From positions 1-64,000 of the forward strand of contig JBFHFS010000006.1 in NCBI GenBank assembly GCA_041583495.1: a DNA stretch of 64,000 bases, given 5' to 3'. This document shows, one piece after another, positions 33,798 through 42,957 of the stretch. The notes below the pieces were generated by a model. The model had not been told where the DNA came from. It made no database searches and worked only from the letters and a program-made list of their open reading frames with translations. Made by a program: the position numbers and the translations under genes. Source of the DNA: JBFHFS01 sp041583495. Its GTDB lineage: Bacteria > Bacteroidota > Bacteroidia > Bacteroidales > Marinilabiliaceae. How positions within the stretch are numbered: position 1 is the first letter of the stretch; each line of letters opens with the position of its first letter.

Positions 33798-34802
33798 TTA
33801 ACCAATGGTGGAGGGGCCCCGGTGGCTAAAATGTTCCATAAACTGTGCCCGAAGCAGTCCGGCTGGGTTGGGGGTGTTGGCCAGGCTAAGTCTGCCTCTG
33901 AACTCTTCGATGGTGTTGAACCCTTTTCGGGTCATCCATTTGTCGATCTCCTTGTTCATGGAGGAGATGCATTCGGGGCCATCTTTGTACAATGAGGTGG
34001 CTATTTGAACGCCTTTTGCACCGGCCAAAATCATCTTCAGTGCCGTTTTCCCGTCCTGAACACCGGTGGTTGCCAATAAGTCGCATTGGGTTTTACCGGA
34101 AGTGACTGCAATCCAGCGAAGGGGAAGGAGGTAGTCGGTAGGTTCGCTGAAGATATGGGTGGAAACCGTCTCCATGCTTTCGATATCGTAGTCGGGATTG
34201 TAAAACCGATTGAACATCACGATTCCCTTGATTCCCGATCGGCCCAACGAAATAATGGTGGAGCTGAGGCTTGAAAAATAGTGGCTTATCTTGATACTCA
34301 CCGGGATGGTAACCTCTTTCAAGACTGCCTTGATGATGTCGAAATAGACCTTTTCGTTGTCTCCCGAATTCTTGGTAGGATCGGAAGGCAGAATAAAGAT
34401 GTTTAATTCCAGTGCATCGGCGCCGGCATCCTGTATTGTTTTTGCAAAATGAGGCCAGTTGTAGGGCGTCACGCAGTTGATACTGGCAATTACCGGTATG
34501 TTGACCGCCTTTTTGGCGTCGTTTACCAGTTGCAGAAATGAGGTGAGGGTATCCTCCATGTCGAATTCCTCGTAGAACCCAAGGGTTTCAGGGTAGAGAT
34601 AGTTCTCTGAGTGCATCTGATTCATTTCCTGATCCATCTGAAGGATGATTTCCTCCTCGAAGATGGATTTGAGAACCACCGCTCCGGCACCATTTTTCTC
34701 CAATGTTTTAATATCCTTAACATTACTGGTAAAGCCGCTGCAGCCGGCAATGATGGGGCTTGAGAGTTTTAGTCCCATATAGGTTGTTGATAAGTCGGGC
34801 AT
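33798..34802 (-). CDS. Dihydroorotate dehydrogenase-like flavoprotein
   Basis: 334 residues forming one TIM barrel of the DHODH/DUS type: LSSPIIAGCSGFTSN near the start, GAGAVVLKSIFEEE, IPVIASINC, AGADALELNIF, VSIKISHY and the phosphate-binding LILAGAKGVQIATSLY. FMN binding is expected. It differs from PyrD proper in the active-site loop (LPSDPTKNSG in place of the usual Asn/Ser-Cys arrangement), which is why it is usually annotated only as dihydroorotate dehydrogenase-like. It may act on another substrate. It is monocistronic. Confidence 0.82.
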   Translation of the reverse strand: MPDLSTTYMGLKLSSPIIAGCSGFTSNVKDIKTLEKNGAGAVVLKSIFEEEIILQMDQEMNQMHSENYLYPETLGFYEEFDMEDTLTSFLQLVNDAKKAVNIPVIASINCVTPYNWPHFAKTIQDAGADALELNIFILPSDPTKNSGDNEKVYFDIIKAVLKEVTIPVSIKISHYFSSLSSTIISLGRSGIKGIVMFNRFYNPDYDIESMETVSTHIFSEPTDYLLPLRWIAVTSGKTQCDLLATTGVQDGKTALKMILAGAKGVQIATSLYKDGPECISSMNKEIDKWMTRKGFNTIEEFRGRLSLANTPNPAGLLRAQFMEHFSHRGPSTIG

Positions 34803-35049
34803 AGCAAAGTTGTTACAAGGTTAGTAATATGTTTGCTACTAAATTTAGTGAATATTTTGGGGGAATGAAAGAATCGAAAAAAATTAGGTGGAACGGTAAC
34901 CCGGAGATGACCCTTGAGAAAAAACAATTGCGGAGGCCCCGGAGATGAGAAAAATAGTGTGACCGCAGTGATCTCTTTTTTCTCCTTTTCAGGGTGACCT
35001 TTTCATTATACGGCCGTTGGAGTCTTTTGGAACCTTTGGGGCTAATGAT

Positions 35050-35090
35050 AAAAAAACCCGGGCACTTTCAGTTTTACTGAGGGGCCCGGG
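35050..35090 (-). terminator. Rho-independent terminator downstream of ribBA
   Basis: CCCGGGC pairs with GCCCGGG, with an inner CTCAGT/ACTGA stem, and the structure is followed on the minus strand by seven T. It is about 80 bases past the ribBA stop. Confidence 0.8.
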
Positions 35091-35129
35091 GGGTATTTGT
35101 GATGGATTCTTTTCAGGGATCCTAAAATA

Positions 35130-35162
35130 TGACTGATTAATTAATGGTTCATTAATCAGTCA
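35130..35162 (-). other. Perfect inverted repeat just after ribBA
   Basis: A 12-base perfect inverted repeat (TGACTGATTAAT / ATTAATCAGTCA) with a nine-base spacer, starting 7 bases past the ribBA stop. It is AT-rich with only a short T run after it, so it may be a first weak terminator or a binding site. Confidence 0.55.
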
Positions 35163-35168
35163 GGATGA

Positions 35169-36410
35169 TTATTTTTTTGGTGTGTACTTGAAAAATTCAA
35201 GTTTATGTCCCATTCGTTGTTGCTTGGTAAGCATGTAGAATTCATTGTATGGATTGGGCTCTATTTCCAAAGGGATATTTTCAACGATGGTAAGTCCATA
35301 GCCTTCGAGACCAATGCGCTTGATGGGATTGTTGGTCATGAGGCGCATCTTGGAGACGCCCAGTTCTCTGAGTATCTGTGCGCCAACGCCGTAGTCTCTT
35401 TCATCGGCATCGAATCCCAATTCGGTGTTGGCATCCACGGTGTCGAGGCCCTCCTCCTGAAGTTTGTAGGCTTTGATTTTGTTCATCAACCCAATGCCAC
35501 GACCTTCCTGACTCATATAAACAATAACGCCTTTGCCCTCTTTTTCGATGGTTTTCATGGCTTTATGCAGCTGTTCGCCACATTCGCAGCGCAGGGATCC
35601 AAAGATATCGCCGGTGGCACACGAAGAGTGCACTCTCACAGTGATTGCTTCGTCGATGTCCCAGGTTCCTTTAATAATAGCCATGTGCTCGAGGCCATTC
35701 GATTTTTGTTTGAAAGGAACGAATCTGAAATCGCCAAATTTTGTAGGGAGGTGTACTTCAACGCCTTTAACGATGAGGCTTTCCTGGTTGATACGGTAAG
35801 CAATCAAATCCTTTATAGAGACGATTTTAAGGTCAAATTTTTCGGCGATCTTTATCAGTTGGGGCAGGCGGGCCATTGAACCATCATCGTTCATAATCTC
35901 CACCAGGACACCGGCAGGAAAGAGCCCGGCCAGGCGGGTCAGATCAACGGCAGCTTCGGTGTGTCCGCTGCGGCGTAAAACGCCCCTTTCTTTGGCTTTC
36001 AGGGGGAAGATGTGTCCGGGGCGACCCAGGTCATCGGGCTTGGTGGTGGGGTCACTCAGGGCTTTTAGGGTTTTGGCTCTGTCGGAGGCAGAAATGCCCG
36101 TTGTACAACCCTGAGTCAGTAAATCGACCGATACCGTAAAAGGGGTGGCGTGCAGAGAGGTGTTTTTACCCACCATGAGTTCCAGTTCCAGCTCTTCGCA
36201 ACGTTCTTCGGTGATGGGGGCACAAATGAGCCCTCGTCCGTGCCGTGCCATGAAGTTAACCTTTTCGGTAGTGATAAGCTCCGCGGAAGTGATGAAGTCT
36301 CCTTCATTTTCGCGGTCTTCATCATCAACAACAATAATCAGTTCGCCGTTGCGGATTGCTTCAATGGCTTCGTCTATAGTATTAAGAGTAATATCGGAAT
36401 TACTGGACAT
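35169..36410 (-). CDS. ribBA: Bifunctional DHBP synthase / GTP cyclohydrolase II
   Basis: 413 residues from the ATG at 36410 (MSSNSDITL). An in-frame ATG at 36428 would lie almost on the predicted transcription start, so the shorter form is preferred. The N-terminal RibB half has DDEDRENEGDFI, HATPFTVSVD, RPGHIFPLKA and RSGHTEAAVDLTRLAG. The C-terminal RibA half has HSSCATGDIFGSLRCECGEQL-type zinc ligands (Cys264, 275, 277) and SQEGRGIGLMNKI. It supplies both precursors of riboflavin. No riboswitch-like FMN element was noticed upstream. Confidence 0.94.
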   Translation of the reverse strand: MSSNSDITLNTIDEAIEAIRNGELIIVVDDEDRENEGDFITSAELITTEKVNFMARHGRGLICAPITEERCEELELELMVGKNTSLHATPFTVSVDLLTQGCTTGISASDRAKTLKALSDPTTKPDDLGRPGHIFPLKAKERGVLRRSGHTEAAVDLTRLAGLFPAGVLVEIMNDDGSMARLPQLIKIAEKFDLKIVSIKDLIAYRINQESLIVKGVEVHLPTKFGDFRFVPFKQKSNGLEHMAIIKGTWDIDEAITVRVHSSCATGDIFGSLRCECGEQLHKAMKTIEKEGKGVIVYMSQEGRGIGLMNKIKAYKLQEEGLDTVDANTELGFDADERDYGVGAQILRELGVSKMRLMTNNPIKRIGLEGYGLTIVENIPLEIEPNPYNEFYMLTKQQRMGHKLEFFKYTPKK

Positions 36411-36436
36411 GATTGATTCAATTAACATTAAAACTG

Positions 36437-36466
36437 CAAAATTACATAAATAATAGGTTGGGGCAA
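36437..36466 (-). promoter_or_regulatory. ribBA promoter
   Basis: Read on the minus strand, TTG (36466-36464) and TAATTTTG (36444-36437) are 19 bases apart, an exact Bacteroidota promoter. The start of transcription should fall near 36430, which supports translation from 36410. Confidence 0.6.
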
Positions 36467-36545
36467 TGACAAATGTAGGGTAATGTTGTTTGAGGCCCCG
36501 TCGCTCCCCTGGATCTCTGTGCTGACAGGTAATCCGGGTAAAGGC

Positions 36546-38018
36546 TTATTTCTTGAAATAGGAAAAAATGCGCTGAAAATGTATGATGTAGGCATCGCGG
36601 TTTAGCAGGGCCGAGTCGGTGGCCGATTTGTAGGTTAGGAAAATCCCCAGAGGCAAGAGGATGGCTGAGGAGAGCCACATTCCCTGATAGACGGCCCATA
36701 CTCCTTCGCGAGCAAACTTAACACCCAGGGTGTCAATGATATAATAAATAATAAAAAATAGAATTGAGATGACCACCGGCATGCCCAGTCCCCCTTTTCG
36801 GATGATGGCCCCCAGGGGGGCTCCAATAAAAAAGAAGATGAGGCAGGCAAAAGGGAGGGTGAATTTGCGATGCAATTCCATGTAATGGCGTCGGATGGTA
36901 AAATCCTGTTTTTCGAAACTTTTCACCTGGTCATCGATAATTTGTTTGGCATCCCGGGCCTGCCGAAGTGCCATTTCGTTCATCATTTGCTTTTGGGCGT
37001 AGGGAGAGGCAGCAAAAAGGCTGTCGTTATTGATGGCTTTTGCTGAGTCTATGGCAGCTATGTTTTGTTTGCTTTTGTTATCGCTTGGCTGGAATTGATA
37101 ACTGATCTTGGAGAAATAAAAGGATTTGGACCGTTGCTCCAGGTTGTCCACGTATTTCTTTCGACCGTCTTTTAAAGAATCCAGGTCATGCCTGAGCTGG
37201 TTCAGGTTTTTCATCCGGTCGCTGCTTTTAAAAAGGCTTTCGTCGGTTTTGGAAAAATCAAAGCCTCTCAATGGGATTACGGCTGTTTGCATCCGAAAGT
37301 TATCGATTCGAAAGAGGTTTTCCTGATCTTTATTGCGGCGTTTATTGCTGGCGAGGCCCACCCGTTCATCGTAGCGTACGCCATCAAAGAGCACCAGTTG
37401 AAGGAATTTTTTGTCGTTCGACATGGATAATCTCCCGGAATCGGCCAGGGTCACGTTGCTGTTGCGTGCATACCGGTCGCGATGATCATAAATCATCACA
37501 TCGTAGAGTAAGTTTTTTTCGCGGTTTTTCTTTCTAACCTTAATGCTGAAATCATCCACTCCCTGGTAAAAGATATTTTCTTTGATGTCGAGTTCCAGGC
37601 GTGTTTCTTTAACGCCATGCAGGATGGATACCAGCTTGAGGTTGGCCACGGGCAACACATTGTTGGAGAATTTGTAGGCGCCGATGCAAATCAGGACGGT
37701 AAGAATTATCAGGGGGGCCATAATGCGTGGAAGCGAGATGCCGGCAGATTTCAGTGCCGTCAGCTCATAATTCTCCCCCAGGTTGCCAAAGGTCATGAGT
37801 GAAGCCAGTAATATGGCCAGAGGCAAGGCCATGGGTACTACCTGCAGGGAAGCGTAGAAAAGCAATTCGCCCAGTACCGACCATTCTAACCCTTTGCCTA
37901 CCAGGTCGTCTACATAGCGCCACAGGAATTGCATTACCAAAATAAACAGGGAGATGAAGAAAGTCATCAATAAAGGACCCAGATAACTCTTAAGTATGAA
38001 TAAATGAAGCTTCTTCAT
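36546..38018 (-). CDS. LptF/LptG-family permease
   Basis: 490 residues from the ATG at 38018 (MKKLHLFILKSYLG); an ATG at 38027 adds three. Three N-terminal helices (about 10-35, 50-80, 98-120: LPLAILLASLMTFGNLGENYELTALKSAG region) are followed by a large periplasmic beta-jellyroll section, longer than in proteobacterial LptF/G, and three C-terminal helices with GAPLGAIIRKGGLGMPV. These permeases work with LptB to extract lipopolysaccharide from the inner membrane. No lptB or second permease is nearby. Confidence 0.88.
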   Translation of the reverse strand: MKKLHLFILKSYLGPLLMTFFISLFILVMQFLWRYVDDLVGKGLEWSVLGELLFYASLQVVPMALPLAILLASLMTFGNLGENYELTALKSAGISLPRIMAPLIILTVLICIGAYKFSNNVLPVANLKLVSILHGVKETRLELDIKENIFYQGVDDFSIKVRKKNREKNLLYDVMIYDHRDRYARNSNVTLADSGRLSMSNDKKFLQLVLFDGVRYDERVGLASNKRRNKDQENLFRIDNFRMQTAVIPLRGFDFSKTDESLFKSSDRMKNLNQLRHDLDSLKDGRKKYVDNLEQRSKSFYFSKISYQFQPSDNKSKQNIAAIDSAKAINNDSLFAASPYAQKQMMNEMALRQARDAKQIIDDQVKSFEKQDFTIRRHYMELHRKFTLPFACLIFFFIGAPLGAIIRKGGLGMPVVISILFFIIYYIIDTLGVKFAREGVWAVYQGMWLSSAILLPLGIFLTYKSATDSALLNRDAYIIHFQRIFSYFKK

Positions 38019-38124
38019 GAGGTGCAATTATGGGCAAAAGGAACGATTCGTTGGCTTGTGGCAGTAAATCAATTAGAGTTTAGGACAAAAAAAAGCATTC
38101 AAAACAGAGACCACATTTTGAATG

Positions 38125-38132
38125 CAAAGTTA
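38125..38132 (-). promoter_or_regulatory. -7 box upstream of the LptF/G gene
   Basis: TAACTTTG on the minus strand matches TAnnTTTG, about 107 bases before the start. The -33 element is not at the usual distance. Confidence 0.35.
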
Positions 38133-38160
38133 ATGAATCGCTGGCAAAAAACCGCCTACC

Positions 38161-38550
38161 TTAGGATGAACCCAGGCCATGCTTGAGTGCTTCTATCTGT
38201 TGGTTCCACAACTCAATGGTGTCCTCCTTTTCATCGGGGTCGACATGGTCGATAACCACTAAAGCAACATCGCCGGTAAGTTCTTCGATGTTAATTTGGA
38301 ATTCAAACCAGGCTTCTTCCATATCTTCATCAAGCCATTGGTAGCGAACCAGTTTATTTTCCTTGCGTAAGGTTTGCTCGGCTTTTTGTTCGGCACCATC
38401 CCAGATAAAGGTGTAAACTTTTCCTTGCACGTTTACATTGTCCGCAAACCACTCGGATAAGCCGCTGGCGGTGGCCAGCCTGATAAATAGGATGGCCGGG
38501 GAAATATTGAGCAAATATTCGAGCTCAATTTTCTCTTTGTTTTCTGACAT
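38161..38550 (-). CDS. START-like domain protein
   Basis: 129 residues from the ATG at 38550 (MSENKEKIEL); an ATG at 38556 adds two. The layout is a small helix-grip fold: IELEYLLNISPAILFIRLAT, GLSEWFADNV, YTFIWDG, WFEFQINIEELTGDVAL and a C-terminal helix. This is a Bacteroidota-specific relative of the SRPBCC/AHSA1 families; no function is known. It is upstream of the LptF/G gene on the same strand. Confidence 0.8.
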   Translation of the reverse strand: MSENKEKIELEYLLNISPAILFIRLATASGLSEWFADNVNVQGKVYTFIWDGAEQKAEQTLRKENKLVRYQWLDEDMEEAWFEFQINIEELTGDVALVVIDHVDPDEKEDTIELWNQQIEALKHGLGSS

Positions 38551-38556
38551 CTGCAA

Positions 38557-38921
38557 TAAGATTTTTGTTAATTCAGTTTACAATATAGTGGAATTATTCA
38601 AAAAAAAAAACCAAAACAAAAATAGTTCAAAGGCAAATAGTTTTGTTTTAAACAAAAGTCGTTCATACGTAGGTTTAAGATCCAAAATAAAAATCACCCG
38701 GGGGATGGCAGAAGGGGTTTTTTTCGTGTTTTATTCTGGTTGGTTTAGGGGGGGTGGCGACTCTCGTATTTCCACAAAAGGTTTTTTTCCGACTCATCTA
38801 CTGAGGCCGCCAGGTGTGAGTTGCCGGTTGCAGGAAGGGCCAGGTCAAAGGTGTTTAGGAGGCTCCTGAATAACGTTGGCGGGTACCTATTTATCCGCTT
38901 TGTGTCTGGGGAGGGTTTGGA
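38557..38921. other. Intergenic region between an ABC exporter gene and the START-like gene
   Basis: 365 bases. It begins with an A-rich leader including a run of ten A at 38599-38608. The rest has no credible gene, tRNA or clear terminator. Both flanking genes lie on the minus strand, so it holds the START-like gene promoter and the 3' end of the exporter transcript. Confidence 0.5.
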
Positions 38922-40694
38922 TTAGGTGAGTTCTTTTTTTACGTCATGGATTAGTTGGGCATATTTTCCCCCCTCGCTCATTAGCTGATTGTGATTACCC
39001 CTCTCAACGATTTGCCCATTTTCGAGAACCAGAATAAGGTCGGAATTTTTGATGGTGCTGAGGCGGTGGGCTACGGCAATCACCGTTTTGGAGGCGAAAA
39101 TATTTTCGATGGCTTTTTGGATATATTTTTCGGTCAGAGAATCCACTGCACTGGTGGCTTCATCGAGAATGATGAGCTCGCTTTGGCCGCTAATGGCCCG
39201 TGCAAAGGAAATCAGCTGGGCCTGACCTTTGGAGAGATTGGCCCCATTGTCGTGGAGCACAAAGTCGTAATTGTCGGGCAAGCTGTCGATAAAACGGTCG
39301 GCATAAACAAATGAAGCGGATTCCCTTATTTGTTCGGGGGTGACAGTACTTCGACCGAGTGAGATGTTAAAAGCAATCGTGTCGTTAAACATATAGATGT
39401 CCTGTTGCATAACCGATATCATGTTCCTGATTTTATTCAGGGGTAATGCTGATAGTTCCTCTCCATTAATGGTGATGGATCCCCGGTAACCCGTATAGGC
39501 TTTTGACAGCAGCCGTATAATGGTCGATTTGCCGGATCCGGTAGTGCCCACCAGGGCCACTCTGTCTCCTTTTTTAAGCTTAAAGGAGATGTTCTTCAGT
39601 ACGTCGGGGCTATCTTCCGAATACCTGAAGGATACTTCTTTGAACTCAATCTCCCGAAGAGGGTTTGGTTCTGTTATTGGTGACAGAGGCTGATTTTCAT
39701 CCTCTTGGCGCTGCCCGAACATCTCGCTGATGTGTTCCAGGGCCGAGAGCGCTCTTTGGATGGCCGATATTTGTTGGGCAAATTGCTTCACCGGCACAAA
39801 CAATCGGCTCAGGGTAGTGATAAATACAATGAGAACGCCAACGGTATAGTCAAAATCCCAGATCTGAACAGCCCCGTACCAAATGACCAGGGCGGTGGCG
39901 ATGGAGGTTATCCCATCGACAATGGAGTAGAGCGAAGAGTCGTAAACATTGGATCGGTTTTGTGCATCGCAATACTGTTGATTCAGTTGGTTGTACTTGC
40001 GAAAAGACTCCTCCTCGGCGGCATACATCTGAATAGTCTTCACTCCGTTGAGGGCTTCCTGCAAATAAGCGGCCGACCGCGCCAGACTGGTTCGTGAGGC
40101 ATTGTAGGCCAGACGTATTTTTTGTCTTATATATTTAATCACCAGTACAATGGGGGGGACTACTAAAAGCACCACAAGGGTAAGCTGCCAGTTCAGATGG
40201 AAAAGATAGGTCAGCAGTGCAATAGTCTTAAAACTCTCGGCCAAAAGGCCCAGTAAACCTGAGGCAAAGGATTCGGCGATGGCCTCCATGTCGCTGGTCA
40301 GGCGCGATAAGGTGACCCCGATGGGATTTTTGTCGAAGTAGCGCATGGGGAAGCGCAAGGCCTTGGCAAACAGATTTTTCCGCATGTCGACGATGGCCAG
40401 TCCTCCAGCTTTCGAAAAGGAGTAACTGTAAAGACCGTCGAACAATATGTTGATGGCCAAAACGATCACCAGCAGGAGTGCGTAAAACTTAAGTCCTTCA
40501 AAGTCACCCGGCACGATGTAATCGTCGACGATTCTTTCGACCAACCAAAGAAAGGTGATGCCGGCCGCAGTGGTAATAGGTATGGAGACAATACTCAGCC
40601 AGACCCATTTTTTATGAGGCACAAAATAGGAGGAGAATCTTTTTATGAGCCCCCAGTCCTTGGATTTAAAATATTTTAGCAACTTAGGTTTCAT
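38922..40694 (-). CDS. ABC exporter half-transporter, catalytic-Walker-B subunit
   Basis: 590 residues. Six membrane helices (about 25-310) precede one ATPase domain with Walker A GTTGSGKST (around 378-386), signature NLSKGQAQ instead of LSGGQ (around 485), Walker B LIILDEATSAVD with the catalytic Glu (around 505) and the switch His in VAHRLSTI. It follows the other half-transporter gene by 113 bases. The pattern of intact and altered motifs in the two proteins shows that they form a heterodimer with one active ATP site. Substrate is unknown; such pairs export lipids or drugs. Confidence 0.88.
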   Translation of the reverse strand: MKPKLLKYFKSKDWGLIKRFSSYFVPHKKWVWLSIVSIPITTAAGITFLWLVERIVDDYIVPGDFEGLKFYALLLVIVLAINILFDGLYSYSFSKAGGLAIVDMRKNLFAKALRFPMRYFDKNPIGVTLSRLTSDMEAIAESFASGLLGLLAESFKTIALLTYLFHLNWQLTLVVLLVVPPIVLVIKYIRQKIRLAYNASRTSLARSAAYLQEALNGVKTIQMYAAEEESFRKYNQLNQQYCDAQNRSNVYDSSLYSIVDGITSIATALVIWYGAVQIWDFDYTVGVLIVFITTLSRLFVPVKQFAQQISAIQRALSALEHISEMFGQRQEDENQPLSPITEPNPLREIEFKEVSFRYSEDSPDVLKNISFKLKKGDRVALVGTTGSGKSTIIRLLSKAYTGYRGSITINGEELSALPLNKIRNMISVMQQDIYMFNDTIAFNISLGRSTVTPEQIRESASFVYADRFIDSLPDNYDFVLHDNGANLSKGQAQLISFARAISGQSELIILDEATSAVDSLTEKYIQKAIENIFASKTVIAVAHRLSTIKNSDLILVLENGQIVERGNHNQLMSEGGKYAQLIHDVKKELT

Positions 40695-40807
40695 CCTTAT
40701 CTCGTCTGGTTATGTTTTGTGGGCCTTACTTAAATCAAGTTGTCCCGGTTGAATATTTTCTGCATCGGGGTCTCCGGTTTTGAGAATGGTTTCTTTATCT
40801 CAGGAAA

Positions 40808-42604
40808 TTAACCCTCCTCTTCTTCCCGGTGATCCTGTAATTTAGCCGTTTCACGATAAAAGGGAGAGGATTGTATCAACTCGTGGTGGGTGCCCGATGC
40901 GACCACCTCTCCTTTGTTGAGGACAATTATCTTATCGGTTTGCTCCAGAACGCTAATCCGGTTCGAAATAACAAGCATGCTTTGAGCAGTTCCAATCCCA
41001 AAAATTTGTTTTATTAAAAAACGCTCAGTGTCGGTATCTACCGCCGAGAATACATCGTCTAAAATCAGCAGTTTACAGGGGGTGTAAAGGGCCCGGGCCA
41101 GGCTGATGCGCTGTTTTTGTCCGCCCGACAGCATTATGCCTTTTTCGCCCACCATAGTTTTCTCCTTCAGAGGGAAGCGCTCCAGTTCACTGGAAAAGGC
41201 ACTTTGGTAAATGACCTGTTTCAGCGTTTTTTTGTTTTCATGTTTTTCGGAACCGAAAGAAATATTGTTCTCGATGGTGTCGGAAAAGAGAAAAACCTCC
41301 TGACTCACGGTTCTAATCACATGCCTGATCTCCTTTCCTCTGAGTTGAGCTGCATCGTGCGGGCCCAGAAACAATTGACCTGCATCCACCTTTAAATAAC
41401 CATTGAGGCAATTTATGAGGGTGCTCTTTCCCGAGCCAACAGGCCCTGTAATGCCGACCACTTCGCCCGGTTTTATGGAAAAGGAGATGTTCTTTAAAAC
41501 CGGAGATTGGCCATCGTGGTAGGTGTAGGTCAGATTGGTTGCTCTTATTCCCTGGTCATAGAGGGTTTCTCTTTCCTTAAGGGGCAGCGGCTTCTTTTGG
41601 TCATCGGCTCCTTTTCGGTTCATGATGGTTTGCAGGCTGGTGATGCCTACAAATCCTTGTTGGAAGACCGTCAACACCCAGCCTAAGCCCATGATGGGCT
41701 GGGTCAGAAGGGTGGCATAAGCGATGTATTCGGTTAACTGGCCGAGGGTGAATTTACCTTGAATCACATAAAGGCCCCCTACCAGTAATACCACAATTTT
41801 AAGTATCTCCTCCAGGTTTTTCAGTAAAGGCATGATATAGGAGCGTACCCAGGCAATTTTTAAGGTGTAATTAAAGTTCGAAATATTCTTCTCCTGTACT
41901 TTTTCTTCGGCCCACCGGTGCATGTTGTAACTTTTAATGACCCCGTTTCCCGAGAGATAGGAGATGATGCGCCCCGAGAGTTGTTGCAGGGCATCCATTT
42001 GTGAGTGGGTGTTTTTTACCATGATCACCATGCCAAACCGGACCACGGTAAAGACAATCACCAGAGGGATGATGGTATAAAGGGTCAGGGTGGGGGATAA
42101 CTGCCACATTTTGTAAGGTGTGATAGACAGGGAAAAAAGGATGTTGCCTACCTGCAGCATGCCGAAGCCGGTAATCATCCGAACGCCGTTGATGTCGTTG
42201 TTGATGCGTGAAATAATAGACCCGGTTGTGTTGAGGTCGTAATAATCCTTCCCAAAGGAAGTAAGCTTATTAAACATCTCTCCTTTCAGCTGTTTCTCGA
42301 TCAACCGGCCCGGCACAAAAAAAAGTATCCTTGAAAAAGAACGAACAACAATAAGAACCAGTGCCAGTGCCAACATGATGATAACATAGTTGTAGAACGC
42401 GGTGTTGCTGCCCGTGCTCCCGGCGGTGATTAAGTCGATGCTTTTTTGAAGGTATCCGGGGATGGTTATGGAGATGTAGATGGTAAGACCCAAAAAGATT
42501 ATTCCTCCGGTGTACCACCAGCGAAACTTATGAGTGTATCTTAAAAGAAATTTTATTTTTGAAAACATAGACGAGTAAGGTCTTTTTGGTCTGTCTTTGT
42601 GCAA
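40808..42604 (-). CDS. ABC exporter half-transporter, degenerate-Walker-B subunit
   Basis: 598 residues. Six membrane helices (about 30-325) precede an ATPase domain with Walker A GPVGSGKST (around 386), an intact signature LSGGQKQR (around 495), Walker B LLILDDVFSAVD with Asp in place of the catalytic Glu, and VISNRISVL, where the switch His is replaced by Asn (around 550). These are the marks of the non-catalytic half in heterodimeric exporters such as BmrC/BmrD. It is the first gene of the pair. Confidence 0.88.
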   Translation of the reverse strand: MHKDRPKRPYSSMFSKIKFLLRYTHKFRWWYTGGIIFLGLTIYISITIPGYLQKSIDLITAGSTGSNTAFYNYVIIMLALALVLIVVRSFSRILFFVPGRLIEKQLKGEMFNKLTSFGKDYYDLNTTGSIISRINNDINGVRMITGFGMLQVGNILFSLSITPYKMWQLSPTLTLYTIIPLVIVFTVVRFGMVIMVKNTHSQMDALQQLSGRIISYLSGNGVIKSYNMHRWAEEKVQEKNISNFNYTLKIAWVRSYIMPLLKNLEEILKIVVLLVGGLYVIQGKFTLGQLTEYIAYATLLTQPIMGLGWVLTVFQQGFVGITSLQTIMNRKGADDQKKPLPLKERETLYDQGIRATNLTYTYHDGQSPVLKNISFSIKPGEVVGITGPVGSGKSTLINCLNGYLKVDAGQLFLGPHDAAQLRGKEIRHVIRTVSQEVFLFSDTIENNISFGSEKHENKKTLKQVIYQSAFSSELERFPLKEKTMVGEKGIMLSGGQKQRISLARALYTPCKLLILDDVFSAVDTDTERFLIKQIFGIGTAQSMLVISNRISVLEQTDKIIVLNKGEVVASGTHHELIQSSPFYRETAKLQDHREEEEG

Positions 42605-42957
42605 AAGATTGTTAGAATAAAAATTGGCTCAAGTTTAAATTAGCTTTGTTATTCATGTTGTTGTGTTTTTTTTGTAACATGCATCCCCTTAGTGACTTGA
42701 AGTTAGAAGAAGTTTATTTTCATCATAAATTAATTTGCTTCAGACTTCAGACTTCAGGATTCCAGCTTCCAGCTTTCAGACAGACAAAATAGTATTTAAA
42801 TACGATAGTGGCATTTAACCACGTAATAATAAACAACAGCCTAAAAATTTCCGCTAAATAATGGCCCTTTGTGTTCCCTGCTTTTATAAAGAACAGTTTT
42901 TTTACGAAAGGGTTTTCCCTTTAAGCCATCAGGAAAAGCCATCCGTGTGGTTTGGTG
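42605..42957. other. Intergenic region upstream of the ABC exporter genes
   Basis: 353 bases between two minus-strand genes. It contains a short imperfect tandem array (42739-42786), and nothing else I can name. It should carry the exporter promoter and the 3' end of the glutathione gene transcript. Confidence 0.45.
42739..42786. repeat. Imperfect short tandem repeat
   Basis: About 48 bases built from repeats of CTTCAG and related CTTCCAG/CTTTCAG units. It is too short and irregular to be a CRISPR. Its origin is probably slippage. Confidence 0.5.

Larger units (their letters stand above)
34803..35168. other. Intergenic region between ribBA and the DHODH-like gene
   Basis: 366 bases with both flanking genes on the minus strand. 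It holds two hairpins behind ribBA (35130-35162 and 35050-35090) and must hold the promoter of the DHODH-like gene, which I could not place. No coding signal is visible. Confidence 0.5.

Noticed and set aside
35205..35879. 224-codon plus-strand frame antisense to ribBA
   Set aside because: ribBA is certain in the opposite frame; the antisense peptide has only back-translated features.
38599..38608. Run of ten A as a programmed slippage site
   Set aside because: It lies in the untranslated leader of the START-like gene, not in a coding frame.
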